Shown: positions 8,840 to 17,310 of the stretch, piece after piece | How the letters are laid out: each line of letters opens with the position of its first letter | Position numbering within the stretch: position 1 is the stretch's first letter | From: Aliirhizobium wenxiniae | GTDB lineage: Bacteria; Pseudomonadota; Alphaproteobacteria; Rhizobiales; Rhizobiaceae | Direction of reading: 5' to 3' | DNA length: 64,000 nucleotides | Assembly: GCF_019511445.1 (NCBI RefSeq) | Contig: NZ_JAEUAN010000010.1 | Location: 62,001-126,000 of the forward strand | The notes under the pieces: model-generated | The model's database searches: none | What the model was told of the DNA's origin: nothing | Seen by the model: the letters and a program-made list of their open reading frames with translations, nothing else | Made by a program: the position numbers and the translations under genes

Positions 8840-10093
8840 ATGAAATCATTTTGCCTCGGGGCCGCAACGGTCCTGGGATTGACTTTGGCTGGCTCGGCGC
8901 TGGCGGATGATGTCCGCATGCTGGCGATCGAGCCGAATGTTCCAGAAGGACGGCAATATTATCTCGACGTCGCCAAGGCGTATGAGGCGGCAAATCCGGG
9001 CACGAAGGTGCAGTTCGACTTCCTCGACGACACGTCGTTCAAATCCAAGCTGCCGACGCTCCTGCAGTCATCCGCGCGTCCAGACGCATTCTTCACCTGG
9101 ACCGGTGGCGTGTTTGCGGAACAGGCCAAGGCTGGCGTGCTGAAAGATATCTCTGCCGAATTCACCGATGCCGACCGCAAAAATTATTCGCCTTCCGGCA
9201 TCCAGGCAATGAGCCATGACGGCAAGCTCTACGGCGCACCGATGTATGCTGCGAGCGTCGTGCTCTGGTACAACAAGGCGCTTGTCGAAAAGGCCGGCGT
9301 TGACCCGAAGGCGATCAAGAACTGGGAAGACCTGCTTGCCGCCTCCAAGAAGATCCAGGGTGCCGGCATCGTCCCGATCGTCATGGGCGGCAAGGACAAG
9401 TGGCCGATCGCGCTCTTCTATGGCCAGCTCGCTGCCCGTATCGCGGGGACCGATGGCGTAGCCGCTGCAGACAAGGGCGAGAACGAAGGCTTCAACAATC
9501 CGGCTTTCATTCAGGCCGGCGAAGCGCTGAAGCAACTGGCCGATCTGAAACCGTTCCAGCCCGGCTATATGGATACGACACAGCCCAAGGCGGCCGGCCT
9601 GTTCGGCGACGGCAAGGGTGCCTTCTATCTGGCCGGTAATTTCCTGGTCGGCGCGCAGGCGCAGAATTCGGCCTCGGGCAAAGGCTTGAGCGACGATCTC
9701 GACTTCATCACCTTCCCGGCGGTCGAAGGCGGCAAGGGTGACCCGGCCGATACGTTCGGCGGCGTCAACGGCTGGCTGGTGACCAAGGATGCGAGCAAGC
9801 CGACGGTCGATTTCCTCAAATTCCTGACCAACAACAAGAACCAGACGGAAGGCGGGCGCCTGAAGATCTGGCTGCCGATCGGCACCGACGCCCAGTCCGG
9901 CATTGCCGACCCGCGCCTGCGTCGGATCGCCGAGGATCTTTCCAAGGCTCCGCATCACCAGCTCTATCTCGATCAGATGCTCGGTGCGAGCGTCGGTGCG
10001 GCCTTGAACGATGCTGCAGCACAGATCGTGACCGGCGACATCTCGCCGGAAGAAGCCGCAGCCCTCGTGGAAGAAGCGCGCGAAATGCGCTGA
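8840..10093 (+). CDS. Carbohydrate ABC transporter solute-binding protein (probable xylo-oligosaccharide)
   Basis: A 417-residue periplasmic protein of the SBP_bac_1 family. The signal peptide spans about residues 1-22, ending 'GSALA'. Family features: 'KAYEAANPGTKVQFDFLDD', 'LPTLLQSSARPDAFFTW', 'YNKALVEKAGVDP', 'GGVNGWLVTKDASK'. The start is fixed by ATG after TTGGAGGAAAT; an in-frame upstream extension lacks a ribosome site. It heads an operon with two MalFG-type permeases, a GH43 xylosidase and a MalK-type ATPase, so its ligand is most likely a beta-xylo-oligosaccharide or arabinoxylan fragment. That ligand is inference from context. Transcribed divergently from xylR with 203 bases between starts. 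Confidence 0.88.
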   Translation: MKSFCLGAATVLGLTLAGSALADDVRMLAIEPNVPEGRQYYLDVAKAYEAANPGTKVQFDFLDDTSFKSKLPTLLQSSARPDAFFTWTGGVFAEQAKAGVLKDISAEFTDADRKNYSPSGIQAMSHDGKLYGAPMYAASVVLWYNKALVEKAGVDPKAIKNWEDLLAASKKIQGAGIVPIVMGGKDKWPIALFYGQLAARIAGTDGVAAADKGENEGFNNPAFIQAGEALKQLADLKPFQPGYMDTTQPKAAGLFGDGKGAFYLAGNFLVGAQAQNSASGKGLSDDLDFITFPAVEGGKGDPADTFGGVNGWLVTKDASKPTVDFLKFLTNNKNQTEGGRLKIWLPIGTDAQSGIADPRLRRIAEDLSKAPHHQLYLDQMLGASVGAALNDAAAQIVTGDISPEEAAALVEEAREMR

Positions 10094-10108
10094 CCCCCGC
10101 CTGATGTG

Positions 10109-10133
10109 GGCGTGGCGATGAGTTCGCCACGCC
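10109..10133 (+). other. Hairpin between binding-protein and permease genes
   Basis: Perfect 10-bp stem GGCGTGGCGA / TCGCCACGCC with a five-base loop, 15 bases after the binding-protein stop. No T tract follows, so it is more likely an mRNA-stabilising or expression-setting hairpin than a terminator. Confidence 0.6.
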
Positions 10134-10164
10134 TCACGCAACACCGGACATATCGAGGAATGAC

Positions 10165-11097
10165 ATGACGACCATGACCGGCTCACGCCCGACGCTGAGC
10201 CCGGCGGCGCGCATTGCGCGCATGCACAAGCAGGGGAAGCTTACCGCCCTCCTTCTGTTCCTGCCGCCGGCCCTGGTGCTGTTTACCCTTTTCGTCATCT
10301 GGCCGATCTTCAACGCTGCCAACCTGAGCTTCTTCAAGTGGAGCGGTTACGGCGCGATCGACAATTTCATCGGCACCCAAAATTACCAGCGGCTTGCCAA
10401 ACACTCCGTCTTTCATCAGTCGCTGTGGAACTCGCTGAAACTCATTCTTGCGTCGCTGTTCATCCAGATTCCGCTGGCGCTGACGCTCGCTCTTCTCATC
10501 TACAAGAAGACCTCGGCCAACACGGCTTTTAGGCTGATCTTCTTTGCACCTTATATCCTTGCCGAAATCGCCTCCGGTGTGATCTGGAGCTTTATTTTCG
10601 ACGGCGATTTCGGGGTTTCGGGCCAGATCGCCGCCGCACTGGGCATCGACCCGTTCTACATCCTCGCCGACCGGCAATTCGCCTTCCTGGCCATCATTAC
10701 CGTCGTGGTGTGGAAATATTTCGGCTATCACATGATGATCTTCATCGCGGCACTTCAGGCCGTGCCGGAAGACCTGCTTGAAGCCGCCGAGATCGACGGC
10801 GCGGGCCGCTGGCAGAAGGTCTTTTATGTCGAGCTGCCGCTGATCATGCATGCGATCAAGCTTTCCGCATTCTTCGCGATCGTCGGCGCGTTGCAGGTCT
10901 TCGATATCATCATTCCGCTCACCAATGGCGGTCCGTCGAACTCCACCCATTCGATCGTCAGCTATCTCTACACCTACGGGCTTGCGCAGCTGAATGTCGG
11001 TTATGGTGCTGCCGTCGGTGTCGTCCTGTTCATTCTCTGCATGGTGACCGCCTTCAGTTATCGGCGCCTCGCCATGGGTAAAGGAGGCGCGCTATGA
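10165..11097 (+). CDS. Sugar ABC transporter permease, MalF type
   Basis: A 310-residue inner-membrane permease with about six transmembrane segments. It carries the EAA loop that contacts the ATPase ('DLLEAAEIDGAGRWQKVFYV', near residue 205) followed by the conserved 'LPLI'. The first 25 residues are polar and cytoplasmic. It pairs with the next gene to form the channel for the sugar bound by the 8840 product. Its stop overlaps the next start by four bases (ATGA), indicating translational coupling. ATG follows GAGGAATGAC. Confidence 0.93.
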   Translation: MTTMTGSRPTLSPAARIARMHKQGKLTALLLFLPPALVLFTLFVIWPIFNAANLSFFKWSGYGAIDNFIGTQNYQRLAKHSVFHQSLWNSLKLILASLFIQIPLALTLALLIYKKTSANTAFRLIFFAPYILAEIASGVIWSFIFDGDFGVSGQIAAALGIDPFYILADRQFAFLAIITVVVWKYFGYHMMIFIAALQAVPEDLLEAAEIDGAGRWQKVFYVELPLIMHAIKLSAFFAIVGALQVFDIIIPLTNGGPSNSTHSIVSYLYTYGLAQLNVGYGAAVGVVLFILCMVTAFSYRRLAMGKGGAL

Positions 11098-11924
11098 ACC
11101 GTCCCGGCTTCTTCCTGGCGCTTGTCCGCGCCGCTGTGTTGTCTATCGTGGCAGCGCTGGTCATCGTGCCGCTCATCGCAACCTTCCTCGGCGGCTTCAA
11201 ATCCGTCGGCGAATTGCGGGCCTCACCCTTCGGCCTACCGCCCGTCTGGCGCGTCGAGACCTATACCGAAATCCTCGGTGGGTCGGTGTTCTGGGGCTAT
11301 ATCCAGAACTCGCTGATCATCTCGTTCTCAGCGGTGTTCCTCACCCTGATGCTGGCCTCGATGGCGGCCTATATTTTCGCGCAGATCCGCTTTTTCGGCT
11401 CGAAATATATCCAGGCCTATCTGCTGCTGGGGCTGATGTTCCCGTTCGCGACCGCGATCGTGCCGCTGTTCCTGCAGATCCGTGATTTCGGGCTTTTGGA
11501 CAATCCGCTCGGCGTAATCCTGCCGCAGACGGCGTTCTCCATGGCCTTTGCGATCGTGCTTCTGCGCAGCTTCTTCCAGCAATTGCCGAAGGAGTTGTTC
11601 GAGGCCGCCTATGTGGATGGCTGCGGGTATATCGGTTTCTTCTTCCGCTTCACCCTGCCGCTATCGACGCCGATCCTTGCCACTGTCGGCACCTTCGTCT
11701 TCGTCCAGAGCTGGAACAACTATCTCCTGCCTCTGGTCGTGATCAACGACAGCGCAGGCTACACCTGGCCGCTCGGCATAATGCGCTATCGCGGCGAGTT
11801 CATGGTCGAGTGGAACCGCATTCTCGCCTTCGTGTCGCTGACCATCCTGCCGGCGCTGATCTTCTTCACCTTCACCCAGAAATACATCGTGGCCGGTCTC
11901 ACCCGCGGCTCCGTGAAAGGATGA
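11094..11924 (+). CDS. Sugar ABC transporter permease, MalG type
   Basis: A 276-residue permease with six predicted membrane segments. Seen: 'LGGFKSVGELRASPFGLP' after the first segment and the EAA loop 'LPKELFEAAYVDGCGYIGFF' near residue 165, both typical of the carbohydrate uptake family 1 second permease. C-terminus 'FTQKYIVAGLTRGSVKG' is the standard MalG-like ending. It is translationally coupled to the preceding permease and followed after four bases by the xylosidase gene. Confidence 0.93.
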   Translation: MNRPGFFLALVRAAVLSIVAALVIVPLIATFLGGFKSVGELRASPFGLPPVWRVETYTEILGGSVFWGYIQNSLIISFSAVFLTLMLASMAAYIFAQIRFFGSKYIQAYLLLGLMFPFATAIVPLFLQIRDFGLLDNPLGVILPQTAFSMAFAIVLLRSFFQQLPKELFEAAYVDGCGYIGFFFRFTLPLSTPILATVGTFVFVQSWNNYLLPLVVINDSAGYTWPLGIMRYRGEFMVEWNRILAFVSLTILPALIFFTFTQKYIVAGLTRGSVKG

Positions 11925-11928
11925 TCTC

Positions 11929-13563
11929 ATGACACCCGTAATCCGAAACCCGATCCTGCCCGGCTTCAATGCCGACCCTTCGATCTGCCGCGCCGGCGAC
12001 GACTACTATATCGCCGTGTCTACCTTCGAATGGTATCCGGGCGTGCAGATTCACCACTCGCGTGATCTGGTGAACTGGCGTCTCGTCACGAGGCCGCTCA
12101 ACCGAGCTTCGCAGCTCGACATGCGCGGCGATCCCGACAGTTGCGGCATCTGGGCGCCATGCCTCACCTATTCAGACGGCCTTTTCTGGCTGGTTTACAC
12201 GGATGTGAAGCGCAAGAGCGGCTCGTTCAAGGATGCGCATAATTATGTGGTCACCGCGCCTTCGATCGAAGGTCCGTGGTCGGACCCGGTCTATCTAAAT
12301 TCCTCCGGTTTCGATCCGTCGCTTTTTCATGATGACGATGGCCGCAAATGGCACGTGAACCTGCTCTGGGATCATCGCGGTCGTCCATCCCGCTTCGGCG
12401 GCATCGTGCTGCAGGAATATGATCCTGTCGAGAAGAAGCTGGTCGGGCCGATCTCCAACATTTTCAAGGGATCGCCGCTCGGTCTTGCGGAAGGGCCGCA
12501 TCTCTACAAGCGAGACGGCTGGTATTACCTGATCGTTGCCGAGGGCGGCACGGGATATAGCCATGCCGTGACGATGGCGCGCTCACGCAATCTGACCGGC
12601 CCTTACGAACTGCATCCCGATACCCATGTCGTCACCTCTCGTTTCCACCCGGATGCAACACTGCAGCGTGGCGGGCATGGCGATTTCGTCGAGACGCCGG
12701 ATGGCGGCATCTACATGGTGCATCTGTGCAGCCGCCCGCTGCCGGGCCTTTATCGGTCGGTCCTAGGCCGTGAGACATCCATCCAGAAATGTGTGTGGGG
12801 CGATGACGGCTGGCTGCGTTTGGAAGGCGAAAAATTCGTGCCGCAGGACGAAGTTCCTGCCCCGAACCTGCCTGCGCATCCGTTCCCGGCGGAACCGGAG
12901 CGGTATGAGTTCACCCCTGAAAACGGCTTACCGCTGGCTTTTCAGTGGCTGCGTTCTCCCTATCCCGAACGGCTGTTCTCACTGACCGAGCGTCCCGGCC
13001 ACTTACGCCTCTTCGGTCGAGAGTCTGTCGGTTCCTGGTTCGAGCAGTCGCTCGTTGCGCGACGCCAGACGGATTTCGATTACGATGCCGAAACGGAAGT
13101 CGATTGCGATCCGACCTCGCATCTGCAGATGGCCGGACTGATCGCCTACTACAATCGCTTCGCCTACCACTATCTCTGCGTCAGCCATGACGAGAAGGCC
13201 GGGCGGTCGCTGCAGATCTTCTACTGCAACGGCCAGTGGCCGAACGGCATGACCATGCTCGGTCTGGACAATCCGATTTCCGTTCCGGACGGTCCGGTGC
13301 GTCTGCGGGTCGAGGTGCGCGGCGCAGCCCTGCGCTTCTTCTACATGAAGGATGGCGCCTGGACGCGGATCGGCCCGGTTCTCGACAATTCCGTCCTCTC
13401 CGACGAAAGCGGCGAAGGGGAGCAGAGCAAGATCACCGGCTCGTTCGTCGGCATCGGCAATTTCACCGGCGCATTTGTCGGCATGGCGGCGCACGATCTC
13501 GGCGGACTGGCGATGCCGGCCGACTTCTCACATTTCACCTACAAGAACCTTCCAAAGGAATGA
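11929..13563 (+). CDS. xynB: Glycoside hydrolase family 43 beta-xylosidase
   Basis: A 544-residue enzyme with an N-terminal five-bladed GH43 domain (about 1-320) and a C-terminal beta-sandwich (about 330-540), the architecture of GH43 beta-xylosidases such as the Selenomonas enzyme. The catalytic set can be read: Asp16 in 'FNADPS' (base), Asp129 in 'SGFDPSLF' (pKa modulator) and Glu188 in 'LAEGPHLYK' (acid); spacing agrees with the family. No signal peptide, so it acts in the cytoplasm on oligosaccharides imported by the surrounding ABC system, releasing xylose. Alpha-L-arabinofuranosidase side activity is common in this group and cannot be excluded. Confidence 0.93.
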   Translation: MTPVIRNPILPGFNADPSICRAGDDYYIAVSTFEWYPGVQIHHSRDLVNWRLVTRPLNRASQLDMRGDPDSCGIWAPCLTYSDGLFWLVYTDVKRKSGSFKDAHNYVVTAPSIEGPWSDPVYLNSSGFDPSLFHDDDGRKWHVNLLWDHRGRPSRFGGIVLQEYDPVEKKLVGPISNIFKGSPLGLAEGPHLYKRDGWYYLIVAEGGTGYSHAVTMARSRNLTGPYELHPDTHVVTSRFHPDATLQRGGHGDFVETPDGGIYMVHLCSRPLPGLYRSVLGRETSIQKCVWGDDGWLRLEGEKFVPQDEVPAPNLPAHPFPAEPERYEFTPENGLPLAFQWLRSPYPERLFSLTERPGHLRLFGRESVGSWFEQSLVARRQTDFDYDAETEVDCDPTSHLQMAGLIAYYNRFAYHYLCVSHDEKAGRSLQIFYCNGQWPNGMTMLGLDNPISVPDGPVRLRVEVRGAALRFFYMKDGAWTRIGPVLDNSVLSDESGEGEQSKITGSFVGIGNFTGAFVGMAAHDLGGLAMPADFSHFTYKNLPKE

Positions 13564-13567
13564 TCCG

Positions 13568-14566
13568 ATGGCCGTTGTCGAATATCAAAACATCAAGAAG
13601 GTCTTCGGTGCGGTCACCGTCATTCCGGATGCCTCGCTGCATATCCCGGACGGATCCTTCACCGTTTTCGTTGGTCCATCGGGCTGCGGAAAATCGACCT
13701 TGCTGCGCCTGACGGCGGGGCTTGAGGAAGCAACCGACGGACGGATTTTCATCGACGCGCGGGATGTGACCGAGGAACGCCCGACCGAACGTGGCATTGC
13801 CATGGTCTTCCAGTCCTATGCGCTTTATCCGCATATGGATGTGGCCGAAAATATCGGTTTTGCGCTGAAGATGGCCAAGGTTCCAAAGGCGGAAATCAAG
13901 GCCAAGGTCGAGGCTGCTGCCGACGTGCTGCAGTTGACGCCGCTTCTCAAACGCAAGCCGGCGGAACTCTCCGGCGGTCAGCGGCAGCGCGTCGCCATCG
14001 GCCGTGCCATCGTGCGCCAGCCGAAGGTTTTTCTGTTCGACGAACCGCTATCGAACCTCGATGCGGCGCTGCGCACGCAGATGCGGGTCGAACTGGCGCA
14101 GCTGCACAAGCGGCTCGGCGCAACGATGATCTATGTGACCCATGACCAGGTGGAGGCGATGACGCTGGCCGACCAGATCGTCGTGCTCAACAAGGGGCTG
14201 ATCGAGCAGGTCGGTGCGCCGATTGATCTTTACAACAGGCCCGAAACGCTGTTCGTTGCAGGCTTCATCGGCTCGCCTAAGATGAACTTCTTCACCGGGC
14301 CGCTGGCTGCGGCAGTCGGCGCGAATACGCTTGGTGTCCGGCCCGAGCATCTGGATGTCGATCGCAAGAGCGGAGTTCTTTCTGGCAGCGTGCAGTTCTC
14401 GGAACGGCTGGGCAGCGACACTTATCTGCATGTTGCAATCGACGGGATCGGCATCGTCATTGCTCGTGCGGTGGGCGATGCGGTCTATGGGGCAGGGGAA
14501 ACCGTATGGCTTTCCTATTCGCCCGAGATGACGCACCGCTTCGACGAAGCAGGCAAGCGCCTTTAA
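13568..14566 (+). CDS. Sugar ABC transporter ATP-binding protein, MalK/UgpC type
   Basis: A 332-residue ATPase: Walker A 'GPSGCGKST', Q-loop '[11 protein letters not shown]', signature '[15 protein letters not shown]', Walker B '[12 protein letters not shown]', switch His in '[14 protein letters not shown]', then a C-terminal OB-type regulatory domain (about 235-332; '[10 protein letters not shown]', 'LGVRPEHL'). It powers the two permeases upstream. The start is the ATG four bases after the xylosidase stop; a longer overlapping frame inside the xylosidase gene is a shadow. Last gene of the operon. Confidence 0.94.
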   Translation: MAVVEYQNIKKVFGAVTVIPDASLHIPDGSFTVFVGPSGCGKSTLLRLTAGLEEATDGRIFIDARDVTEERPTERGIAMVFQSYALYPHMDVAENIGFALKMAKVPKAEIKAKVEAAADVLQLTPLLKRKPAELSGGQRQRVAIGRAIVRQPKVFLFDEPLSNLDAALRTQMRVELAQLHKRLGATMIYVTHDQVEAMTLADQIVVLNKGLIEQVGAPIDLYNRPETLFVAGFIGSPKMNFFTGPLAAAVGANTLGVRPEHLDVDRKSGVLSGSVQFSERLGSDTYLHVAIDGIGIVIARAVGDAVYGAGETVWLSYSPEMTHRFDEAGKRL

Positions 14567-14577
14567 CGGATGATCTC

Positions 14578-14600
14578 CTGCGCGCCGATCAGGCGCGCAG
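14578..14600. terminator. Compact hairpin between convergent genes
   Basis: CTGCGCGCC / GGCGCGCAG (9 bp) with loop GATCA. The loop contains the stop codon of the minus-strand permease gene, and the stem lies 12 bases after the plus-strand ATPase stop. No T tract on either side, so termination is only a possibility. Confidence 0.45.
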
Positions 14601-16001
14601 AGCGGTTGCCGGGGACTGGCGATAGGCTAGCAATGCCGGCACGGCTGCCAGAACGCCGGCGAAGCCGAGGAACACCAGAGCCAGACGCAGATCCTCACGC
14701 GTAAACCCGACCGGCAGGATGACGCCACTCTTGGCCGCGAACATCTGCGCGCCGATTTGCGCGGCTGTGAGCCCGATCAGGAAGCCGATGCCGATGCCGA
14801 GTGCCACGAGCAGGAAAAGCTCCAGCCAGACGATGGTAAAGACGGAAGCGCGGGGCGCACCGAAGGCTCGCAACGCACCGATCTGCCGCCGCCTCTGGCC
14901 CACATGGATGACCGTGACCAGAACCAGCGCTGCTGCAACGAGCCCTTGAGAGCCGGCAGCGACCGCGCTCAGGATCATCTTCGCATCCCCGAGCGTCGCA
15001 TAAAGCCTCGTCAGCACTTCGCCGGGAAACACGCCGAGCGTGCTGCCGGTTCGGTATTCCTGCCGCAGCCGATAGGCATCGGCAATCGTCTTCGGCTTGA
15101 CGAGAATGGCAGGAAGGCCGGGTGTCGATGCACCAAAGGTTTCGACGATCGGCGCATCCGGATCGATACTGCCGTGATGATCGTCCTCGATATGCGCGGA
15201 GGACGCAGCGCCGAGTGCAAAGGCGGTTTTTGGTGGCTGCGGGGCGGGCTGTTCGGCGACTGTCTGGACGTGCTCCGCTACACCTCCGGTATGCTCCGCT
15301 TCAGTATGGGTGCCACCTTCCTCATGATGTTCGTCGCCTTCATGGGCGTGGTCGTGACCATCTCCATCGTGATGCTCTTCCTCATGGCCATGCTCTTCGC
15401 CAAGACCATGGACGTGCCACACGGCCTGGATCGGCACGAGAATGGCGCGATCCCATGGCGTGCCGGTCGGCTGCAGCTTTCCGGCGACCTTATAGGCCGG
15501 ACCTGCATGGGTGTGGCCACCCGTCTCGGCCGTGCCGTGCATCGGCTTGATTTCCGCGCCGAGCGGCAGGTTGACGGCTGCACCCAGAACCGCTTCGCCT
15601 TCCAGGGCAAACATCCTGCCCTCGGCAAAACCGGGTGTTGTGCCGGCAACGAGTTTCGTGGTCGTGCCTATGATCGGATAACCGGCAAAACTGTCGCCGA
15701 AGCCGACCGGGGCTGCCCAATCGACGCGTGGATCGGCCGAAAGCTTGGTCAAGATAGAACCATCGACCAGAGGCAGGGGGGCGGCCTGCAGGAAGATGGA
15801 GGAGAGGACGAGTTGTGTCTCGCTGCCGGCGGCGCCGACAACCAGATCGAACTTGTCTGCGGCGCGGGCACTGCCGAGACGCAGCGAGCGCTCCTGCAGC
15901 GTGACGGCGACGCCGAGTGCGGTGGCGAGCGCCACCAGAAGCACCACGACGGCACCGCCGAGCCAAAGGCGACGTAGATCTGCAAGGATGAACCGGATCA
16001 T
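14589..16001 (-). CDS. FtsX-like ABC transporter permease with histidine-rich periplasmic loop
   Basis: A 470-residue permease of the MacB/FtsX type: one membrane segment near the N-terminus (about 15-35), a large extracytoplasmic domain (about 36-340), then three C-terminal membrane segments with 'RRRQIGALRAFGA' in the cytoplasmic loop. Within the periplasmic part residues 196-244 hold 14 histidines in 49 positions, mixed with Glu and Asp, plus smaller His groups ('GGHTHAG', 'EDDHHG'). That composition suggests binding of zinc or another transition metal. It overlaps the ATPase gene by four bases and is followed by no further gene. From memory, a similar ATPase, permease and DUF3299 set occurs in the Vibrio zrg zinc-uptake locus; zinc is therefore the best guess, not proven. 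Confidence 0.85.
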   Translation of the reverse strand: MIRFILADLRRLWLGGAVVVLLVALATALGVAVTLQERSLRLGSARAADKFDLVVGAAGSETQLVLSSIFLQAAPLPLVDGSILTKLSADPRVDWAAPVGFGDSFAGYPIIGTTTKLVAGTTPGFAEGRMFALEGEAVLGAAVNLPLGAEIKPMHGTAETGGHTHAGPAYKVAGKLQPTGTPWDRAILVPIQAVWHVHGLGEEHGHEEEHHDGDGHDHAHEGDEHHEEGGTHTEAEHTGGVAEHVQTVAEQPAPQPPKTAFALGAASSAHIEDDHHGSIDPDAPIVETFGASTPGLPAILVKPKTIADAYRLRQEYRTGSTLGVFPGEVLTRLYATLGDAKMILSAVAAGSQGLVAAALVLVTVIHVGQRRRQIGALRAFGAPRASVFTIVWLELFLLVALGIGIGFLIGLTAAQIGAQMFAAKSGVILPVGFTREDLRLALVFLGFAGVLAAVPALLAYRQSPATALRA

Positions 16002-16687
16002 GCCGCCATCTCCCCGGCCTGCGTGTCGCCGACAATCTGGCCGCCTTTCAGCGACAGGCGACGGCCAAGTCGTTCTATGAGGCGCGGGTCATGGCTTGCG
16101 ACGATCAAGGTCGAGCCGGCATCCGCAGCGACCGACAGAAGAAGATCACCGACCGCCTCGCCGCTTTCGAGATCGAGGCTGGCGGTCGGCTCATCGGCGA
16201 TGATGACGCCCGGCTTGCGCAGAAGCGCGCGGGCAATCGCAACACGTTGCATCTCACCGCGCGACATGGTTTCGACATGCTGTTCGGGCCGCTTGAGGCC
16301 GACCGTTTGAAACAGCATATGGGCGCGTTTGACCAGATCAGCCGTCGCCACGCGCGAAAGGCGCGCCGGCAACAGAATGTTGTCGAGCGCCGATAGGCCA
16401 GGAAACAGATGAAAATCCTGCATGACCAGGCCGATATTGGCGGCGCGCCAGCGGTCGCGCCTGCCTTCGGACAGATCCGCAAAATTCTGGTCGCCCCAGA
16501 AGACGTGGCCGGCGCGCGTGCGTTCAAGGCCGGCAATGATGTTGATGAGCGTACTCTTGCCCGAACCGGAACCACCCGTCAGGGCAACGCCGCTGCCGGC
16601 TGCGATTTCGAGATGATCGACGGCAAGAACCGGTGCCGTCAGGCCGGGAAAAGAGACGGCGAGATTTTCAATTTTCAGCGACAGCAT
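15998..16687 (-). CDS. ABC transporter ATP-binding protein, LolD/MacB type
   Basis: A 229-residue single-domain ATPase: Walker A 'GGSGSGKST' (about 38-46), Q-loop 'GLVMQDFHLFP', signature 'MSRGEMQRVAIARAL' (SRGE in place of the usual SGGQ), Walker B 'VIIADEPTASLD' and switch histidine in 'VASHDPRL'. It energises the FtsX-like permease encoded next, with which it overlaps by four bases. The changed signature is within the range seen in this subfamily. Lies four bases after the DUF3299 gene, so all three form one operon. Confidence 0.92.
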   Translation of the reverse strand: MLSLKIENLAVSFPGLTAPVLAVDHLEIAAGSGVALTGGSGSGKSTLINIIAGLERTRAGHVFWGDQNFADLSEGRRDRWRAANIGLVMQDFHLFPGLSALDNILLPARLSRVATADLVKRAHMLFQTVGLKRPEQHVETMSRGEMQRVAIARALLRKPGVIIADEPTASLDLESGEAVGDLLLSVAADAGSTLIVASHDPRLIERLGRRLSLKGGQIVGDTQAGEMAA

Positions 16688-16691
16688 GTTT

Positions 16692-17168
16692 TCAAACCGT
16701 GGCGTATTCGGCCTGGCGAATACGAAGAAGACTGACGAAACCGGTTTCCGGATCCGTCCAGGAGCCCATCTCCAGCGTGCCGCGCACTTCGATCGTCTGG
16801 CTGGGCTGGGTGAAGGTCTGCTTTTCGCCGAGATAGACGACGACGATATTGTCGGGCCAGTCGCTATCCGTCGAGCAGAAGGGGCAGATCGACATCGGGA
16901 TTTCGGTGAGCACGAAGAACTGGGCCTCAGCCTTCAGCGGCGGCGCCATGAAACCGCGCATGGCGATGTCCTTGCCATTCAACTGCTTGACCTTGTCGGA
17001 GAATTCCAGCCCGAGAACGCTGATCTTGCCGTAAAGCTCGTCAAAAGTGATGTCGCTATTGGCACTCGCACGGCCGGCAGCAGCCAGCATGGGCAGGCCG
17101 GACACGAGGCCGAGTGTCATGGTAAGCGCCTGGCGGCGATTGAAACGCGCAGGATTAAGCTGCTTCAT
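16692..17168 (-). CDS. DUF3299-type exported protein
   Basis: A 158-residue protein with a twin-arginine-like signal ('NRRQALTM' then a hydrophobic stretch and 'GRASA', about residue 37), so export is expected, possibly by Tat. The mature part has an OB-fold-like DUF3299 pattern: 'VKQLNGKDIAMRGFMAPP', 'FFVLTEIPMSICPFCS' with a CxxC pair, and 'IEVRGTLEMGSW'. Function is not established. It is first in an operon with the ATPase and the His-loop permease, which points to a role in delivering or sensing the transported ligand. The CxxC could bind metal or form a disulfide. Confidence 0.78.
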   Translation of the reverse strand: MKQLNPARFNRRQALTMTLGLVSGLPMLAAAGRASANSDITFDELYGKISVLGLEFSDKVKQLNGKDIAMRGFMAPPLKAEAQFFVLTEIPMSICPFCSTDSDWPDNIVVVYLGEKQTFTQPSQTIEVRGTLEMGSWTDPETGFVSLLRIRQAEYATV

Positions 17169-17267
17169 GACCCTTCTCCTTCCTGAAATATTCGCTCATC
17201 GTCACGCGGGACGGCGGACAATGCAAGACGGACAAAAACTGAGAATAGCCGAGCCCGGAAAAATAGG

Positions 17268-17298
17268 ATGAGGGCACGCCGGGTCGGCGTACCCTCAT
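17268..17298 (-). terminator. Terminator of the alkaline phosphatase gene
   Basis: ATGAGGG-CA-CGCC / GGCG-TA-CCCTCAT with loop GGGTC, 13 bases past the phosphatase stop; on the minus strand it is followed by CCTATTTTT. It separates the phosphatase from the downstream DUF3299 operon, which needs its own promoter in 17169-17267. Confidence 0.8.
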
Positions 17299-17310
17299 TG
17301 TTTTCAGGTC

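Noticed and set aside
17169..17267. Zur box upstream of the DUF3299 operon
   Set aside because: No GTTATA-type palindrome was found in this short interval, so zinc control is not supported by sequence.
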